Shown: piece after piece, positions 55,701 through 63,822 of the stretch
How positions within the stretch are numbered: the first letter of the stretch is position 1
Layout: each line of letters begins with the position of its first letter
From: CAYYMD01 sp964472875
GTDB taxonomy: Bacteria > Planctomycetota > Phycisphaerae > SM23-33
Direction: 5' to 3'
NCBI GenBank assembly: GCA_964472875.1
Contig: CAYYMD010000004.1
Location: forward strand, 20,129 to 84,128
Length of the DNA stretch: 64,000 nt
Made by a program: the position numbers and the translations under genes
Notes under the pieces: generated by a model
What the model saw: the letters and a program-made list of their open reading frames with translations, nothing else
The model's database searches: none
What the model was told of the DNA's origin: nothing

Positions 55701-57250
55701 TGAAGATTTCTCGCCTGGGGGAAATCGCTGTCGCTGGCCAGCACCTTTCGGAGGTTATCAGCTGCCTTTTCGTAATCCCGAACCTGTATTGCGAGTTTGG
55801 CCTTAAGCATCAGGAGTGTCGGATTCCGTTCGTTTCCGCGAATACTGAGCAAGCGGTCCAGAAGATGCTCGGCTTTGCCCGGCAGGTCACGGCGAAGATA
55901 GATATTGTAAAGGATGTTTACCGTACTCGACTCTATGCCTGTAAAACTCCGGTTGGCCTCCTCCAAAAGATTCATGGCCCGGTCGTAATCGCCTTCAATG
56001 AAAGCGATACGGCCGGCAAGCTGTTTGACTCGCGGGCTGTTGGGAGCGTTTTCTTCTATCAATTTCTTATAATTGCGGGCTTGGGAAAGAAGCTCATCCC
56101 GCTGCGGACCTTCATCCGGCAATTTGTTAAGTAATGCATTGGCTACTTCGAATCTCAGTCGCGTGCGCCCCTGCTGCAAATTTTCTCTCTGCTGCGGAAT
56201 AAGTTCCTTCTCGGGAGAGAGCCGTTCTTCTATTGCTTCTATTCCCCGCCGATATGCCTCTTCAGCCCGCTCCGGTTTATCCTGCTTTTTGTATATTTCG
56301 CCAAGATTCAGATATATGGCAAATTCGCCGGGCTCTATTTTTTGAGCCGCATTAAGGGCCTTCAATGCCCTGGAATAATCCAGATGGTCACGGTCCTGAT
56401 AATACCTGGCCAGTGCAATGTATCCATCCGCCTGTTCGGGCGATGCCTCAATGGCCTGCCGGATGTGATTCAGCGCCTCTTCATCCTGATCCTGCCCCAG
56501 AAGAAAGGCCGAATATTGCACATGCAGTGTCGGATCGGACGGATTAACCTCAAGGGCCTCACGGTAAGTCGCTTTGGCCCGATCTATTTTGTCCCGGCTG
56601 CGAAGATATCCTGCAAGCGTCAGCCAATATTTCGCCTCGTCCGGTTTAAGTTTGGTCGCTTTAGTCAGATGACGCTCTGTCTCCTGAACATAATCGCCGC
56701 CCAGAGTATGTGCCAGTCTGGTCAGAATTACACCACAGCGATATTGCATTTGGTGGTCGTCCGGAACGTCTTCGAGCAGTTTTTGCGCATTTTCAACGAA
56801 TTCTTCGTAACTTGCTCCTATTCTCCTCTCGCGCCATTGATTATCGGTAATCAATGCCCACATGACATCGCAAAGAAACCTTCTGGCATCAGTGTATCCC
56901 GAGTCACTTCTTAAAGCTCTGCGAAGCTGTTGCAGAGCCCCCCCCACATGCTCGCGGGCTTCTGTGTCGGTGAGTTGAAGGTTCGGATCATTAGCCCATC
57001 GCCACAATATACCGGCCATTCTGTAATTGTATTTGGGTGAAGCATCAATATTATATGCCGTAGAGTACGCCTTCAGGGCTTCCTTGTAATTCCCGGCTTT
57101 CAGCGCCTCTTCGCCACGCCTGACGTAAAGCGACGGATCCCTTGGTGAGCGTATAACAACAAATGCCGTAGCACCTACTGCAATTAATACACCCAGAATG
57201 ATAAGTAAAACTATTATCCGCTTATTGAGTCTTTTTCTTCGTCTGGCCAT
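52772..57250 (-). CDS. Giant TPR protein of the EPS/exosortase operon (PrsT-like)
   Basis: 1492 residues: Arg/Lys-rich N-terminus, one membrane helix (about 12-33), then almost continuous TPR units from about residue 38 to 1475 (for example YVRRGEEALKAGNYKEALKA and AEKYLTRSIRLENSLAESRY). TPR proteins of this kind accompany exosortase/EPS gene sets (prsT class, usually about 900 residues), where they are thought to organise polymer assembly. Orientation predicts an extracytoplasmic TPR superhelix anchored at the N-terminus. It is 12 bases after the exosortase gene and overlaps the Wzc-like gene, so it is part of one operon. Confidence 0.85.
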   Translation of the reverse strand: MARRRKRLNKRIIVLLIILGVLIAVGATAFVVIRSPRDPSLYVRRGEEALKAGNYKEALKAYSTAYNIDASPKYNYRMAGILWRWANDPNLQLTDTEAREHVGGALQQLRRALRSDSGYTDARRFLCDVMWALITDNQWRERRIGASYEEFVENAQKLLEDVPDDHQMQYRCGVILTRLAHTLGGDYVQETERHLTKATKLKPDEAKYWLTLAGYLRSRDKIDRAKATYREALEVNPSDPTLHVQYSAFLLGQDQDEEALNHIRQAIEASPEQADGYIALARYYQDRDHLDYSRALKALNAAQKIEPGEFAIYLNLGEIYKKQDKPERAEEAYRRGIEAIEERLSPEKELIPQQRENLQQGRTRLRFEVANALLNKLPDEGPQRDELLSQARNYKKLIEENAPNSPRVKQLAGRIAFIEGDYDRAMNLLEEANRSFTGIESSTVNILYNIYLRRDLPGKAEHLLDRLLSIRGNERNPTLLMLKAKLAIQVRDYEKAADNLRKVLASDSDFPQARNLQLAVSVIRQGRTTLPADLELTPLTTQVLARYATSMWEDGRRQESLKLLENLYTANRDNLPVAVRLVEMSMSAGQPEKARDVLEEAIARHPDNQSLQNLRDQVSESDPQKRFSLMMMQAEQIKDPLERNLKKADISRLAGKEQDFLKYTRAAEEIKPDSAGVIRRMFQYALGQKDWKLAEKYSDKAAQANLDGINGAYFRARLAESRGEYEKAIEILAGVLEDRPSFKDASALLGGCYLETRQLDEAENIFKALAEDDPGYLPALIGMAKVTELRGKWSEHTEWIRRAYRQSGGKKNRYVRGRYLATAETGSTEEIIAKRQRIRQSDPDDIMNLLQLAGLYEQTKQDKKAEQLYETVAGKVSNPVVGYGPLVRFYNREGRISDAEKVITELIETAQEKGDESSLVGMYVLWGNVLSGVRPDQAENAFQKAIEIGGSDTRGLKAMVNFLSSRQRWSDAAEYLEQYLRLSPKDRSARKQLINLYIQAGNYSLAENKLNGILESYPGDVQAKMLQAVLVVNRGEHGQARKILTDIIDQNPDYPAAYMQRAALYRSQGEWQNALSDLKKARVISPDIGIAMDLAATYRTLGRYEDAVQVYRDVYAENQRYVPVINALIDLYLNRKEWRRAQAVLTEAQNKFPDNVGFLLAEARMWNLRDRPQDGVSALARAIKMAPDSRRVFNVYVTTLIEAGGDNLSRAVELCNKYRRRKGFEVFAEMYRGLALAKQDDIAAADSAFAEAVKISPPGVITIVANNMTEAYGLSGAIQRLTQWSSQRDDWASNIVLARLHQRDDNLEKAIEYGRNALELAEDDNQKALAMHALASIYQIQEQYPKAEKVYLDVLKLRPEHTQTLNNLAYMYADQINKPKKALQYAQKAYIINPASPNVLDTYGWTLAILKKYDEAEKYLTRSIRLENSLAESRYHLGWVYEKTNRMNQAMKLYRQAYELARREEDKKLMNRVQNAMQRVESRSGSTTGSSQ

Positions 57251-57262
57251 GTTTATCCTGTT

Positions 57263-59188
57263 TCACTTCCTGTTGTTATCTTTTTCGACATTCTCTGCCG
57301 ACCGGAACTGATTGAACTGCGCCGGCATGCGAATCGTATCGAGTATGTCGGGCATTGCGAGTTTAATAATTTCCTTTACCCGCTTGTCCGCCCTCTCCAT
57401 GTCTTTAATATTTCCCTGAGGAGTAAACTGTATTTTAGCAAAATAACAGTAATCCACCCACGGTTTGGCCAATTCCCACCGTACGATTTCCCACGACCAT
57501 TCGGGTTGCCCGTTCAATGAAAACGTATAATATTGCACACCCCTGTACGAACTGCTGCCCTCATCCGATAGTGGCCTGAAACCAACTCGCTGGAATTTAA
57601 TCTCATCATCCCACGGCCGGGGGCCACCAGGTACGGCCAGCGAGATACTACCCTCACCGAGTATCTCGTTGCCCGCCACGGCTAAACATCTTTCCGGGAC
57701 GTGAGGCGCAAGGTCTCTTCGTCCTGTATAATAATAGACATCAACCTGCCAGAAACGATATGGGTTGTTGTTGCCCGTGATGCGAGTGTCTTCATAGATC
57801 CTGCTGACGTACCAGTTGCTGCGACGGTTTTCGTATCTGTTCTGGTCAATCCAGTCGCCTATACCAAGTTGCGCAAGTAGTTTTTCATCGAATATCTTTT
57901 CGCCGTCCGGCATGCCGTCATCATCCCTGTCACGGTCTACCATTTCAAAAGGCCCGAACTTCTTTGGAAGCGAGAGGAGACGATAATCCTCGTTAACCCG
58001 AATATTCTCGGGCCATGGCACAGGCTTTTTTTCTACCCACCCGAAACCGTATATACCGCCACCGGTCATTACGAGTACCAGCAACGCAACTATCAAGTGT
58101 CGATTCTTGGCTGCAAGTTGAACTAACCTTTGCCCAGGAGGAAGTTCGGACGAATCTGTCGCGCCTTGAGATTGACGTTTTTCATTTCCTTCGGCAACAT
58201 TCAAGCGGCTGAAATTTTCATGCTTGTTTTCTTCTTCATCATCTTCCGCATTGAAACCGGCCAGAAGCCAACCTATAAGCCATAACATTCCAAACGCCGG
58301 TATCAACATCAGTAAACCGGTAAAGTCGTGCATGAATCCGTGACCCAGTTCCGGCTTGTCGATAGCATACATCACGCCGGTTATTGTCACCCTCAGAATG
58401 TTGCACGCAATAGCAATGGGTATCGACATTACAACCATTACCACGCGGTGCCACAAAGGCCTATCCTCCAGATATGCGGTAGCGACCGCCAGTGCCGGAA
58501 ACGCCATCAACAGGCGCATCCCGGCGCAGGCCTCTGCCACCACCAGCGGATGGAACTGTCCTGTAACACTGACTATGTCGAGCTTGCTGGCGATGGCCGA
58601 AACTTTAACTCCCATCAGCGTAAGCAAAACCGACGAACCCTGTGCGGCCAGATGCTGAAGCGGAATCGCAACACGGGTGTAATAAATACTCGGTATGGGA
58701 AATGCGAATACCATAAAGAAAATCGGCAACCAGGTGAGTTTGGCCATCCTGGGCCCGGCCAGGTACAGCACCAGCCCAAAAATCAATATCAGCATACTTA
58801 GCTGCGCCGAGAGCGGATTACGTATCCAGTAGGCGCAAACCTGCAATGCAGCCCCAAGCAACAGTACAGGCAAACCCCACACACATACTCGTCGGGGCGC
58901 CGAGAAAATCTCATCCCGCCTGACGAATAACAGGTACAGACTAAACAGCGGAATCAGCGGACCGTGTGTCCAGTTGGAATCGGACTTGAACCAACCTCGT
59001 ATCAGCGAAGGAAACTGCTGATAGTTCATCGCAGCCACAATCAGGGCAAGCGCGAGAAATTTAATTAACGCTATACGGTCCAGCCGTACTTCCCTCACAC
59101 CCCTGTCCGATGAGGAAACCATATCGGTCAGGGAGCCGCTTCCGCCACCCTCCTGGCTGGTCCGGATTTGCTTAAATGAATCCGTCAT
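57263..59188 (-). CDS. Exosortase with EpsI-like C-terminal domain
   Basis: 641 residues. Residues about 35-315 are an exosortase (multi-pass cysteine transpeptidase that processes C-terminally tagged exported proteins). The triad is in place: Cys221 in EACAGMRLL, Arg266 in CNILR, His287 in HDFTG. Residues about 365-625 follow one more membrane helix and form an EpsI-like (DUF3485-type) periplasmic domain with HVPERCLAVAG, GVQYYTF and W.Y...KIQF. Exosortase-EpsI fusions are known in exopolysaccharide operons. The subtype cannot be set. It is 27 bases after the export lipoprotein gene. No tagged substrate was found in this window. Confidence 0.9.
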   Translation of the reverse strand: MTDSFKQIRTSQEGGGSGSLTDMVSSSDRGVREVRLDRIALIKFLALALIVAAMNYQQFPSLIRGWFKSDSNWTHGPLIPLFSLYLLFVRRDEIFSAPRRVCVWGLPVLLLGAALQVCAYWIRNPLSAQLSMLILIFGLVLYLAGPRMAKLTWLPIFFMVFAFPIPSIYYTRVAIPLQHLAAQGSSVLLTLMGVKVSAIASKLDIVSVTGQFHPLVVAEACAGMRLLMAFPALAVATAYLEDRPLWHRVVMVVMSIPIAIACNILRVTITGVMYAIDKPELGHGFMHDFTGLLMLIPAFGMLWLIGWLLAGFNAEDDEEENKHENFSRLNVAEGNEKRQSQGATDSSELPPGQRLVQLAAKNRHLIVALLVLVMTGGGIYGFGWVEKKPVPWPENIRVNEDYRLLSLPKKFGPFEMVDRDRDDDGMPDGEKIFDEKLLAQLGIGDWIDQNRYENRRSNWYVSRIYEDTRITGNNNPYRFWQVDVYYYTGRRDLAPHVPERCLAVAGNEILGEGSISLAVPGGPRPWDDEIKFQRVGFRPLSDEGSSSYRGVQYYTFSLNGQPEWSWEIVRWELAKPWVDYCYFAKIQFTPQGNIKDMERADKRVKEIIKLAMPDILDTIRMPAQFNQFRSAENVEKDNNRK

Positions 59189-59215
59189 ATAACAGTATAG
59201 AACCCGCCGCGAGCA

Positions 59216-60976
59216 TCACCATCTGGTGAACCTGTCACCGGTCGGGGTGCCTCCGGTTTCCAAAAGCGAATTAGCGAAGTTCCGGTCATAGATGAACCCG
59301 AAACCATACGTCATCCTGAAGGCGTTCCGTATGACTGCGTAGAATGGCGCCCTTACATCGGTGCCGACTGCTATGAGATCATCCGGCTTAAGGTATATGT
59401 CCGATTCCTCTCCCTGGAAAATCGCCTCGATATCCAGCGGTATTATCTGCTCTTCGCTGTTGCCGACCCGGCGAATGAGAACGGAATTTTCGGGCCATGC
59501 CAGCGGCGCCATATTGCCCGCCGCGGCCAGCGCCTGCTTCACTGTCACCTTCCGCCCGGTCAGCGAGTACACGCCCGGCCGGAGCACTTCGCCCATCACG
59601 TAAAACTCACCCACTTCGAGTGTGGGGACCTGAATTATATCATTATCTCTCACTATAATGTTCATACGCGGGTCGCCGTTGCGGAGTTTGTCAAGATTTA
59701 TGGCGATAATCCGCGAAACATCCTTGCGCTGCGCCTTCGCCCATCCGAAGGGGTCCTTTCCTTCCATGTCTACTTCCGGCTCCATCCTCTCATCCCGGGC
59801 CACCGGTGGCTCAATTAACGGTGGAGGAACAAATTTTTCGGGTTTTTCCGGGAAAGGGGTTGGCCTGGTCGCCGGTGTGGTTTTGTCGACTTCAGCAGGT
59901 TTTTCAGACGATTCTTTTCCAGGCCGTTCGGATGGCTTTGTAGCAGGCTCGGCCGCACCTTTCCTGACGCGAACCCACCTGCCGTCGGTAAAAATCCACC
60001 TTTCTTTATTTGGGCGGGATGTGGTTCGAACGGTGCTAAGCGCGCCGTTTGTTTCACTGAATGCGGGGACTATAGACGGGGCCGGACCGCCCTTTGGCTC
60101 GGTGGCCGGGGCCGGCCCCGGCATTATTGATTCGAGTTCTTCCAGCGCCGAATCTATATCACTGTCTTCCGGCTCGGCAGGAGCTGTAGTAGTTTCGGGC
60201 ATGGTGGTGGGGGTAGCTTCCTCGGCGGCCTCGTCTTCCGGCAACCGGGGCAAAGGCGGCAGACCGTTACCGGTATCTTCGGAACGGGGCTTACGTTCGG
60301 GTTTGCCTACTTCGGCCTTGCGCCTAATCGCAGGTGCATGACGTATTACATATATGTAACGGATGTTCGACTGTGTAATACCGCCGGCCGTCGCCACGGC
60401 CTCCAGTACACGCATATCCTTGCGGAGGATATTGTAGGTATTGGGGCGCTGCACTGCCCCGAGTATGGAAAACGTATTCTGTTGCCTGGTGACCAGTGTC
60501 ACCGAAACGGTAGGGTCGCGCAGAATGTCCGGGCTGTAGGCGTCGGCAATTACCTCGGACAGTTCGTTCTTGGTAAATCCCTCGGCTACAATGCGCTCCG
60601 GCAGCAACGGCAAATCTATATATCCGCTTTCGCTTACCTGTCGCCTCAGGACCGTCTCCAGGCCCGCCTGGAACAGGTCCATAATGGAAATATCCAGCAC
60701 ATCCCGGGGTCCTATCACGTAGTCCTTGTCGCTGTAGACCCAGTCCTCTTCTCGGGGAAACGTAGCGTTAGGCACCAGTTCCTGGGACTGGTCGGCGAGT
60801 GAAACGTTCGGCATTATGTAATTTATGGGCGAACGGTCAGGGGAATCCACAACCTTCTCGGGAGACAGAAATCTGGAACTGTCGGTCTTAAAAAACTCCC
60901 TCGCCCCTTCGGTACATCCCAAAGGCGCGACTGAGACGGACATTATCACTATTAAAAAAATTATTATTTTTTTCAC
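59216..60976 (-). CDS. Wza-like polysaccharide export lipoprotein with a Pro-rich insertion
   Basis: 586-residue outer-membrane export protein. GTG at 60976 is chosen: AGAGGA lies 5 bases upstream, whereas the ATG at 60982 would overlap that site. Signal peptide with lipobox PLGC21. Poly_export domain about 84-165 (YVIGPRDVLDISI), then an SLBB-type domain whose first half (FSILGAVQRPNTYNI...YVIRH) is separated from its second half (RIIAINLDKLRNGDPRMNII) by about 200 Pro/Thr/Glu-rich residues (about 217-420). A second SLBB follows (FYVMGEVLRPGVYSL). First gene of the EPS operon. The inserted stretch has an isolated Trp-rich block around RWIFTDGRWVRV. Confidence 0.9.
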   Translation of the reverse strand: MKKIIIFLIVIMSVSVAPLGCTEGAREFFKTDSSRFLSPEKVVDSPDRSPINYIMPNVSLADQSQELVPNATFPREEDWVYSDKDYVIGPRDVLDISIMDLFQAGLETVLRRQVSESGYIDLPLLPERIVAEGFTKNELSEVIADAYSPDILRDPTVSVTLVTRQQNTFSILGAVQRPNTYNILRKDMRVLEAVATAGGITQSNIRYIYVIRHAPAIRRKAEVGKPERKPRSEDTGNGLPPLPRLPEDEAAEEATPTTMPETTTAPAEPEDSDIDSALEELESIMPGPAPATEPKGGPAPSIVPAFSETNGALSTVRTTSRPNKERWIFTDGRWVRVRKGAAEPATKPSERPGKESSEKPAEVDKTTPATRPTPFPEKPEKFVPPPLIEPPVARDERMEPEVDMEGKDPFGWAKAQRKDVSRIIAINLDKLRNGDPRMNIIVRDNDIIQVPTLEVGEFYVMGEVLRPGVYSLTGRKVTVKQALAAAGNMAPLAWPENSVLIRRVGNSEEQIIPLDIEAIFQGEESDIYLKPDDLIAVGTDVRAPFYAVIRNAFRMTYGFGFIYDRNFANSLLETGGTPTGDRFTRW

Positions 60977-61155
60977 AGCCATCCTCTGTTATCGGCCGTT
61001 GGTTTCATTTTAATCTCTTGTTCGTAGCTTTCGCACAACAGATACAACATCATCGCCCCTGCCCTAACGAACGTCTGATAATCTATCGACACGTATATAT
61101 ATCTATCTTTAAAAGTCATAAAGGTCTTGACTATGCGTATTTGAACATATGCGGT

Positions 61156-61797
61156 TTATTGAAGCAAGTCTGTAATAACACGCACAATCTGCCCGGCTCG
61201 ATTAACTACCAGCGCCAGTGGCGCCACGAGCATGGCCACGGAAACCACCAGCATTCCCTGGGCCATCGGATTATTCGCGGCTTGCACGGTATCCAGCCGA
61301 ACCTGCAGTTCGTGGTGAAATCTCCTTTCAAGGTCCCTGTCGCCGCCCTGCAAACGCACCGCAACATTTCGCAACAGAGCAAAACCGCCTATCTTCAAAC
61401 GTACCTCGCCGGACTCCGAGATAAAACCATCATCCGTCACTTGATGTGGAATACCGACGGCATGCAGAACATCTGCAATTATGGCCCGGGCGTCGTCCTG
61501 TGAAATATTGTAAATCACCCACGCCCCGGCGGGCGGCATCACAAGCGCCCCCACGCCGACCATCCCCGCACATATAACCGCCGCAAGCATCGTAAGTCCG
61601 ACGATATTCACAACCGGCAGAAGAACCAGGGGACTCAGGACCACCATCAGCATCGCGGTGTCAACTCTCGCCGTAAGCAACTGCGGCGAACTGCGTGTAT
61701 TCAGCAGCCCCAGAACAAGAAAATACATCGCCACGGGCACCACCACGGTGGCCAGTCGAAACGATGCATACCATTCTGTGCTTGCTATGAGTTCCAT
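61156..61797 (-). CDS. Hypothetical membrane protein
   Basis: 213 residues; not recognised. Three hydrophobic segments near residues 16-33, 46-66 and 68-95, a soluble central part (about 100-175) with a short LKIGGFALLRNVAVRLQG strand pattern, and a C-terminal hydrophobic segment (about 180-200). GAGGCG precedes the ATG. It lies upstream of the EPS operon on the same strand, with a 179-base gap that has no gene, so an independent unit is likely. Confidence 0.7.
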   Translation of the reverse strand: MELIASTEWYASFRLATVVVPVAMYFLVLGLLNTRSSPQLLTARVDTAMLMVVLSPLVLLPVVNIVGLTMLAAVICAGMVGVGALVMPPAGAWVIYNISQDDARAIIADVLHAVGIPHQVTDDGFISESGEVRLKIGGFALLRNVAVRLQGGDRDLERRFHHELQVRLDTVQAANNPMAQGMLVVSVAMLVAPLALVVNRAGQIVRVITDLLQ

Positions 61798-61822
61798 CGG
61801 TCGCCTCAGATCCCGATTTATT

Positions 61823-62119
61823 CTATCGTATGTCGCCGGGCTCTTCCACTTTTCTGTAACCCAGGGCCTTTATCACGTCCAGCACTTCCGTCCACGTCGG
61901 AAAGGGTTTGTTGTTCACTCTTTTATACTCGTCAATCGCCCTGACAAAATCAAATTGCTCATCCGTCATTTCGCCTTCTTCGGCCGCCCGTCTCTCGTCG
62001 CTCCTGCGGCGCCCCGGGCCGCGGCGGCGGTCCAGGCCGCTGCGCCTGTCAACCACACCGCGCCGGTCACCTTTGCGGCGTTCCCGGTCGGCGGGCTGCT
62101 TACCGGTATTCGAACTCAT
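61823..62119 (-). CDS. Small Arg-rich protein with DRR repeats
   Basis: 98 residues. Residues about 12-46 are almost half Arg, with the register (E/D)RR...DRR.G.DRR (RERRKGDRRGVVDRRSG, then LDRRRGPGRRRSDERR). Residues about 50-98 form a helical acidic/aromatic segment (DEQFDFVRAIDEYKRVN, then PFPTWTEVLDVIKALGYRKV). Short proteins with this DRR.G.DRR pattern occur in several bacterial groups without known function. GGAGAG before the ATG. Nucleic-acid or polyanion binding is only a guess from charge. Confidence 0.7.
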   Translation of the reverse strand: MSSNTGKQPADRERRKGDRRGVVDRRSGLDRRRGPGRRRSDERRAAEEGEMTDEQFDFVRAIDEYKRVNNKPFPTWTEVLDVIKALGYRKVEEPGDIR

Positions 62120-62180
62120 TTTCGCTCTCCCATTATCATCGTTATATTTTACTTCGTCCTATGAATCTGTTTGGTAATAA

Positions 62181-62630
62181 TTAGAATCCAAACTCGCTCC
62201 TGCCGAAATCGAAATCTTCATCGTCGTCGAAGAAATCCGTCTCGAACCCGTCGTCGCAGTCATCATCCCCCATCTCCCACGGGGGCACATCGTATTCTTC
62301 CGTATCTTCCGGCAGGTCCGGGTTCCGCCGCTGCTCGGCGTATTTACGAACATCCGGGCACTCGGCTATGATGCGCTCGGCATCGTCAAGCAGCGCCTCG
62401 GGCACAAACACCGGCTCGCTGCGACTTATACTTCGCCGTCCGGGAAGTCTCCCTGCGGCGCCGCCCGCCCTGGCAAGGCGGTTCTCCAGGCCCACTAACG
62501 CCGGAATGCCGTGGTCATCGAGCAGCATGCGGTACAACTCCGCCTCATCACCGCACCTGGCGAAAACCGCCGGCACAAACTGGTCCAGCTCGTCGCGGGC
62601 ATAGTCGTTCGCTTCATCCATGAAACTCAT
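62181..62630 (-). CDS. DUF2007-like small protein with acidic tail
   Basis: 149 residues from the ATG at 62630, which has GGAGA upstream. A longer frame from 62741 has no ribosome-binding site. Residues about 19-90 resemble the DUF2007 (putative signal-transducing) domain: VFARCGDEAELYRMLLDDHGIPALVG and PVFVPEALLDDAERIIAECP. The last about 50 residues are strongly acidic (DDDCDDGFETDFFDDDEDFD). Function unknown. It precedes the Arg-rich protein on the same strand, so a basic and an acidic protein are adjacent. Confidence 0.7.
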   Translation of the reverse strand: MSFMDEANDYARDELDQFVPAVFARCGDEAELYRMLLDDHGIPALVGLENRLARAGGAAGRLPGRRSISRSEPVFVPEALLDDAERIIAECPDVRKYAEQRRNPDLPEDTEEYDVPPWEMGDDDCDDGFETDFFDDDEDFDFGRSEFGF

Positions 62631-62879
62631 CGCTAATCTCTCCGTCGGGCGAACTCGCTCACCGTCATTCGCCGCCCGATAATTCATTTTTACTATACAC
62701 CCGCGGCCGCACGCCAACAAAAATATCTTCGCTCTTGGCAAAGCCGAATCTCATCGGCGGCAACGCCCGCCGGGGCAAAATCAATTATAAACTATCTGGA
62801 TTTTTTTGCGACTATCGGTCAAAATGTCGATAATCTATATTCCCCTCGTCCGGTCAGCGGGCGGCGGGAGGACATAAAA

Positions 62880-63746
62880 ATGACGACGGTCGCGAGGATA
62901 AAAATGCCACGCAAAAAAACAGGTTTTCTGATAGTCGCCCTGGTGAGCATGGCGGCAGGCGCCGGCTGCAACGGCAACAGCGAGTTCCTCACCGAGGATA
63001 GACTCAATAACGGCATGGTAATTATCCTGCCGGGCATCGAGGGCTACAGCGGCCTCAACGAGGACATCCGCAGGGGCCTGCTGTCGGCCGGCATGAATTA
63101 CGCCATGCCGATTCATTCATGGGGCAGGCCCATACCCGGGGCCGGCATGCTCCTGAACCAGGTCGACTTCATAGGCAACCGCCTGGCGGGCGTGCGGGTG
63201 GCCAACATGGTCACCGAGTACCAGGACAGCCATCCCGGGCGGCCCGTGTATATAGTCGGCCACAGCGGCGGCGGCGGCGTGGCCGTCTTCGCCGCCGAGG
63301 CAATGCCCAAGGACAGGCAGGTCGACGGGCTGATTCTGCTCTCGGCCAGCATCTCCAGCGCCTATAACCTGACGAAGGCCCTGGAGCATTGCGGGCAGGG
63401 CATCGTGAATTTTTACAACCGCAGCGACACCACGCTGCTGGGCGTGGGCACCAGCGTAATCGGCAACGTCGACGGCACCCACGGCCCCTCGGCCGGGCTC
63501 ATCGGCTTCGACTGGCCAAAGCCCGGCGACAAGCAGGAAAAGAAACAGGTCTACGGAAAACTTTACCAGGTGGAGGTCACCCCGGCCATGAGCTCCGGAG
63601 ACCCCCACGCCAGCACGACCCGGCCGGGCTTCGTGGCGATGTATGTCTCGCCGTGGATATATGACGTCTGGCCGGCGACGAACGCGAGAATGTATACCGC
63701 CGCCGCGGCCGAAGACGACAAGGCCCTGGCCGACAGCAGACAATAA
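62880..63746 (+). CDS. Alpha/beta-hydrolase-like exported protein, copy 2
   Basis: 288 residues, paralog of the lipoprotein at 21702-22535. Signal peptide with AGAGC30; the residue at -3 is Gly, so lipidation is less certain than in copy 1. Shared blocks: ILPGIEGYSGLNEDI, GHSGG with Ser129, NFYNRSDTTLLGVGTSVIG with Asp183, VDGTHGPSAG, and PHAST with His243. GGGAGGA precedes the ATG at 62880; an internal ATG at 62904 is an alternative. Codon use is more GC-rich than copy 1. Likely an envelope serine hydrolase; substrate unknown. Confidence 0.78.
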   Translation: MTTVARIKMPRKKTGFLIVALVSMAAGAGCNGNSEFLTEDRLNNGMVIILPGIEGYSGLNEDIRRGLLSAGMNYAMPIHSWGRPIPGAGMLLNQVDFIGNRLAGVRVANMVTEYQDSHPGRPVYIVGHSGGGGVAVFAAEAMPKDRQVDGLILLSASISSAYNLTKALEHCGQGIVNFYNRSDTTLLGVGTSVIGNVDGTHGPSAGLIGFDWPKPGDKQEKKQVYGKLYQVEVTPAMSSGDPHASTTRPGFVAMYVSPWIYDVWPATNARMYTAAAAEDDKALADSRQ

Positions 63747-63750
63747 TCCC

Positions 63751-63822
63751 GCCGGTCTAGCTCAATGGCAGAGCACGGCTTTCGTAAAGCCGAGGTTCGG
63801 GGTTCGAATCCCCGGGCCGGCT
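63751..63822 (+). tRNA. tRNA-Thr(CGT)
   Basis: Full cloverleaf: acceptor GCCGGTC/GGCCGGC with one G-U, D arm GCTC...GAGC, anticodon stem CGGCT/AGCCG with loop TTCGTAA (anticodon CGT, codon ACG), T arm CGGGG-TTCGAAT-CCCCG. Discriminator base T; CCA is not encoded. It starts 4 bases after the hydrolase stop. The remaining 178 bases of the window show no gene. Confidence 0.95.
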
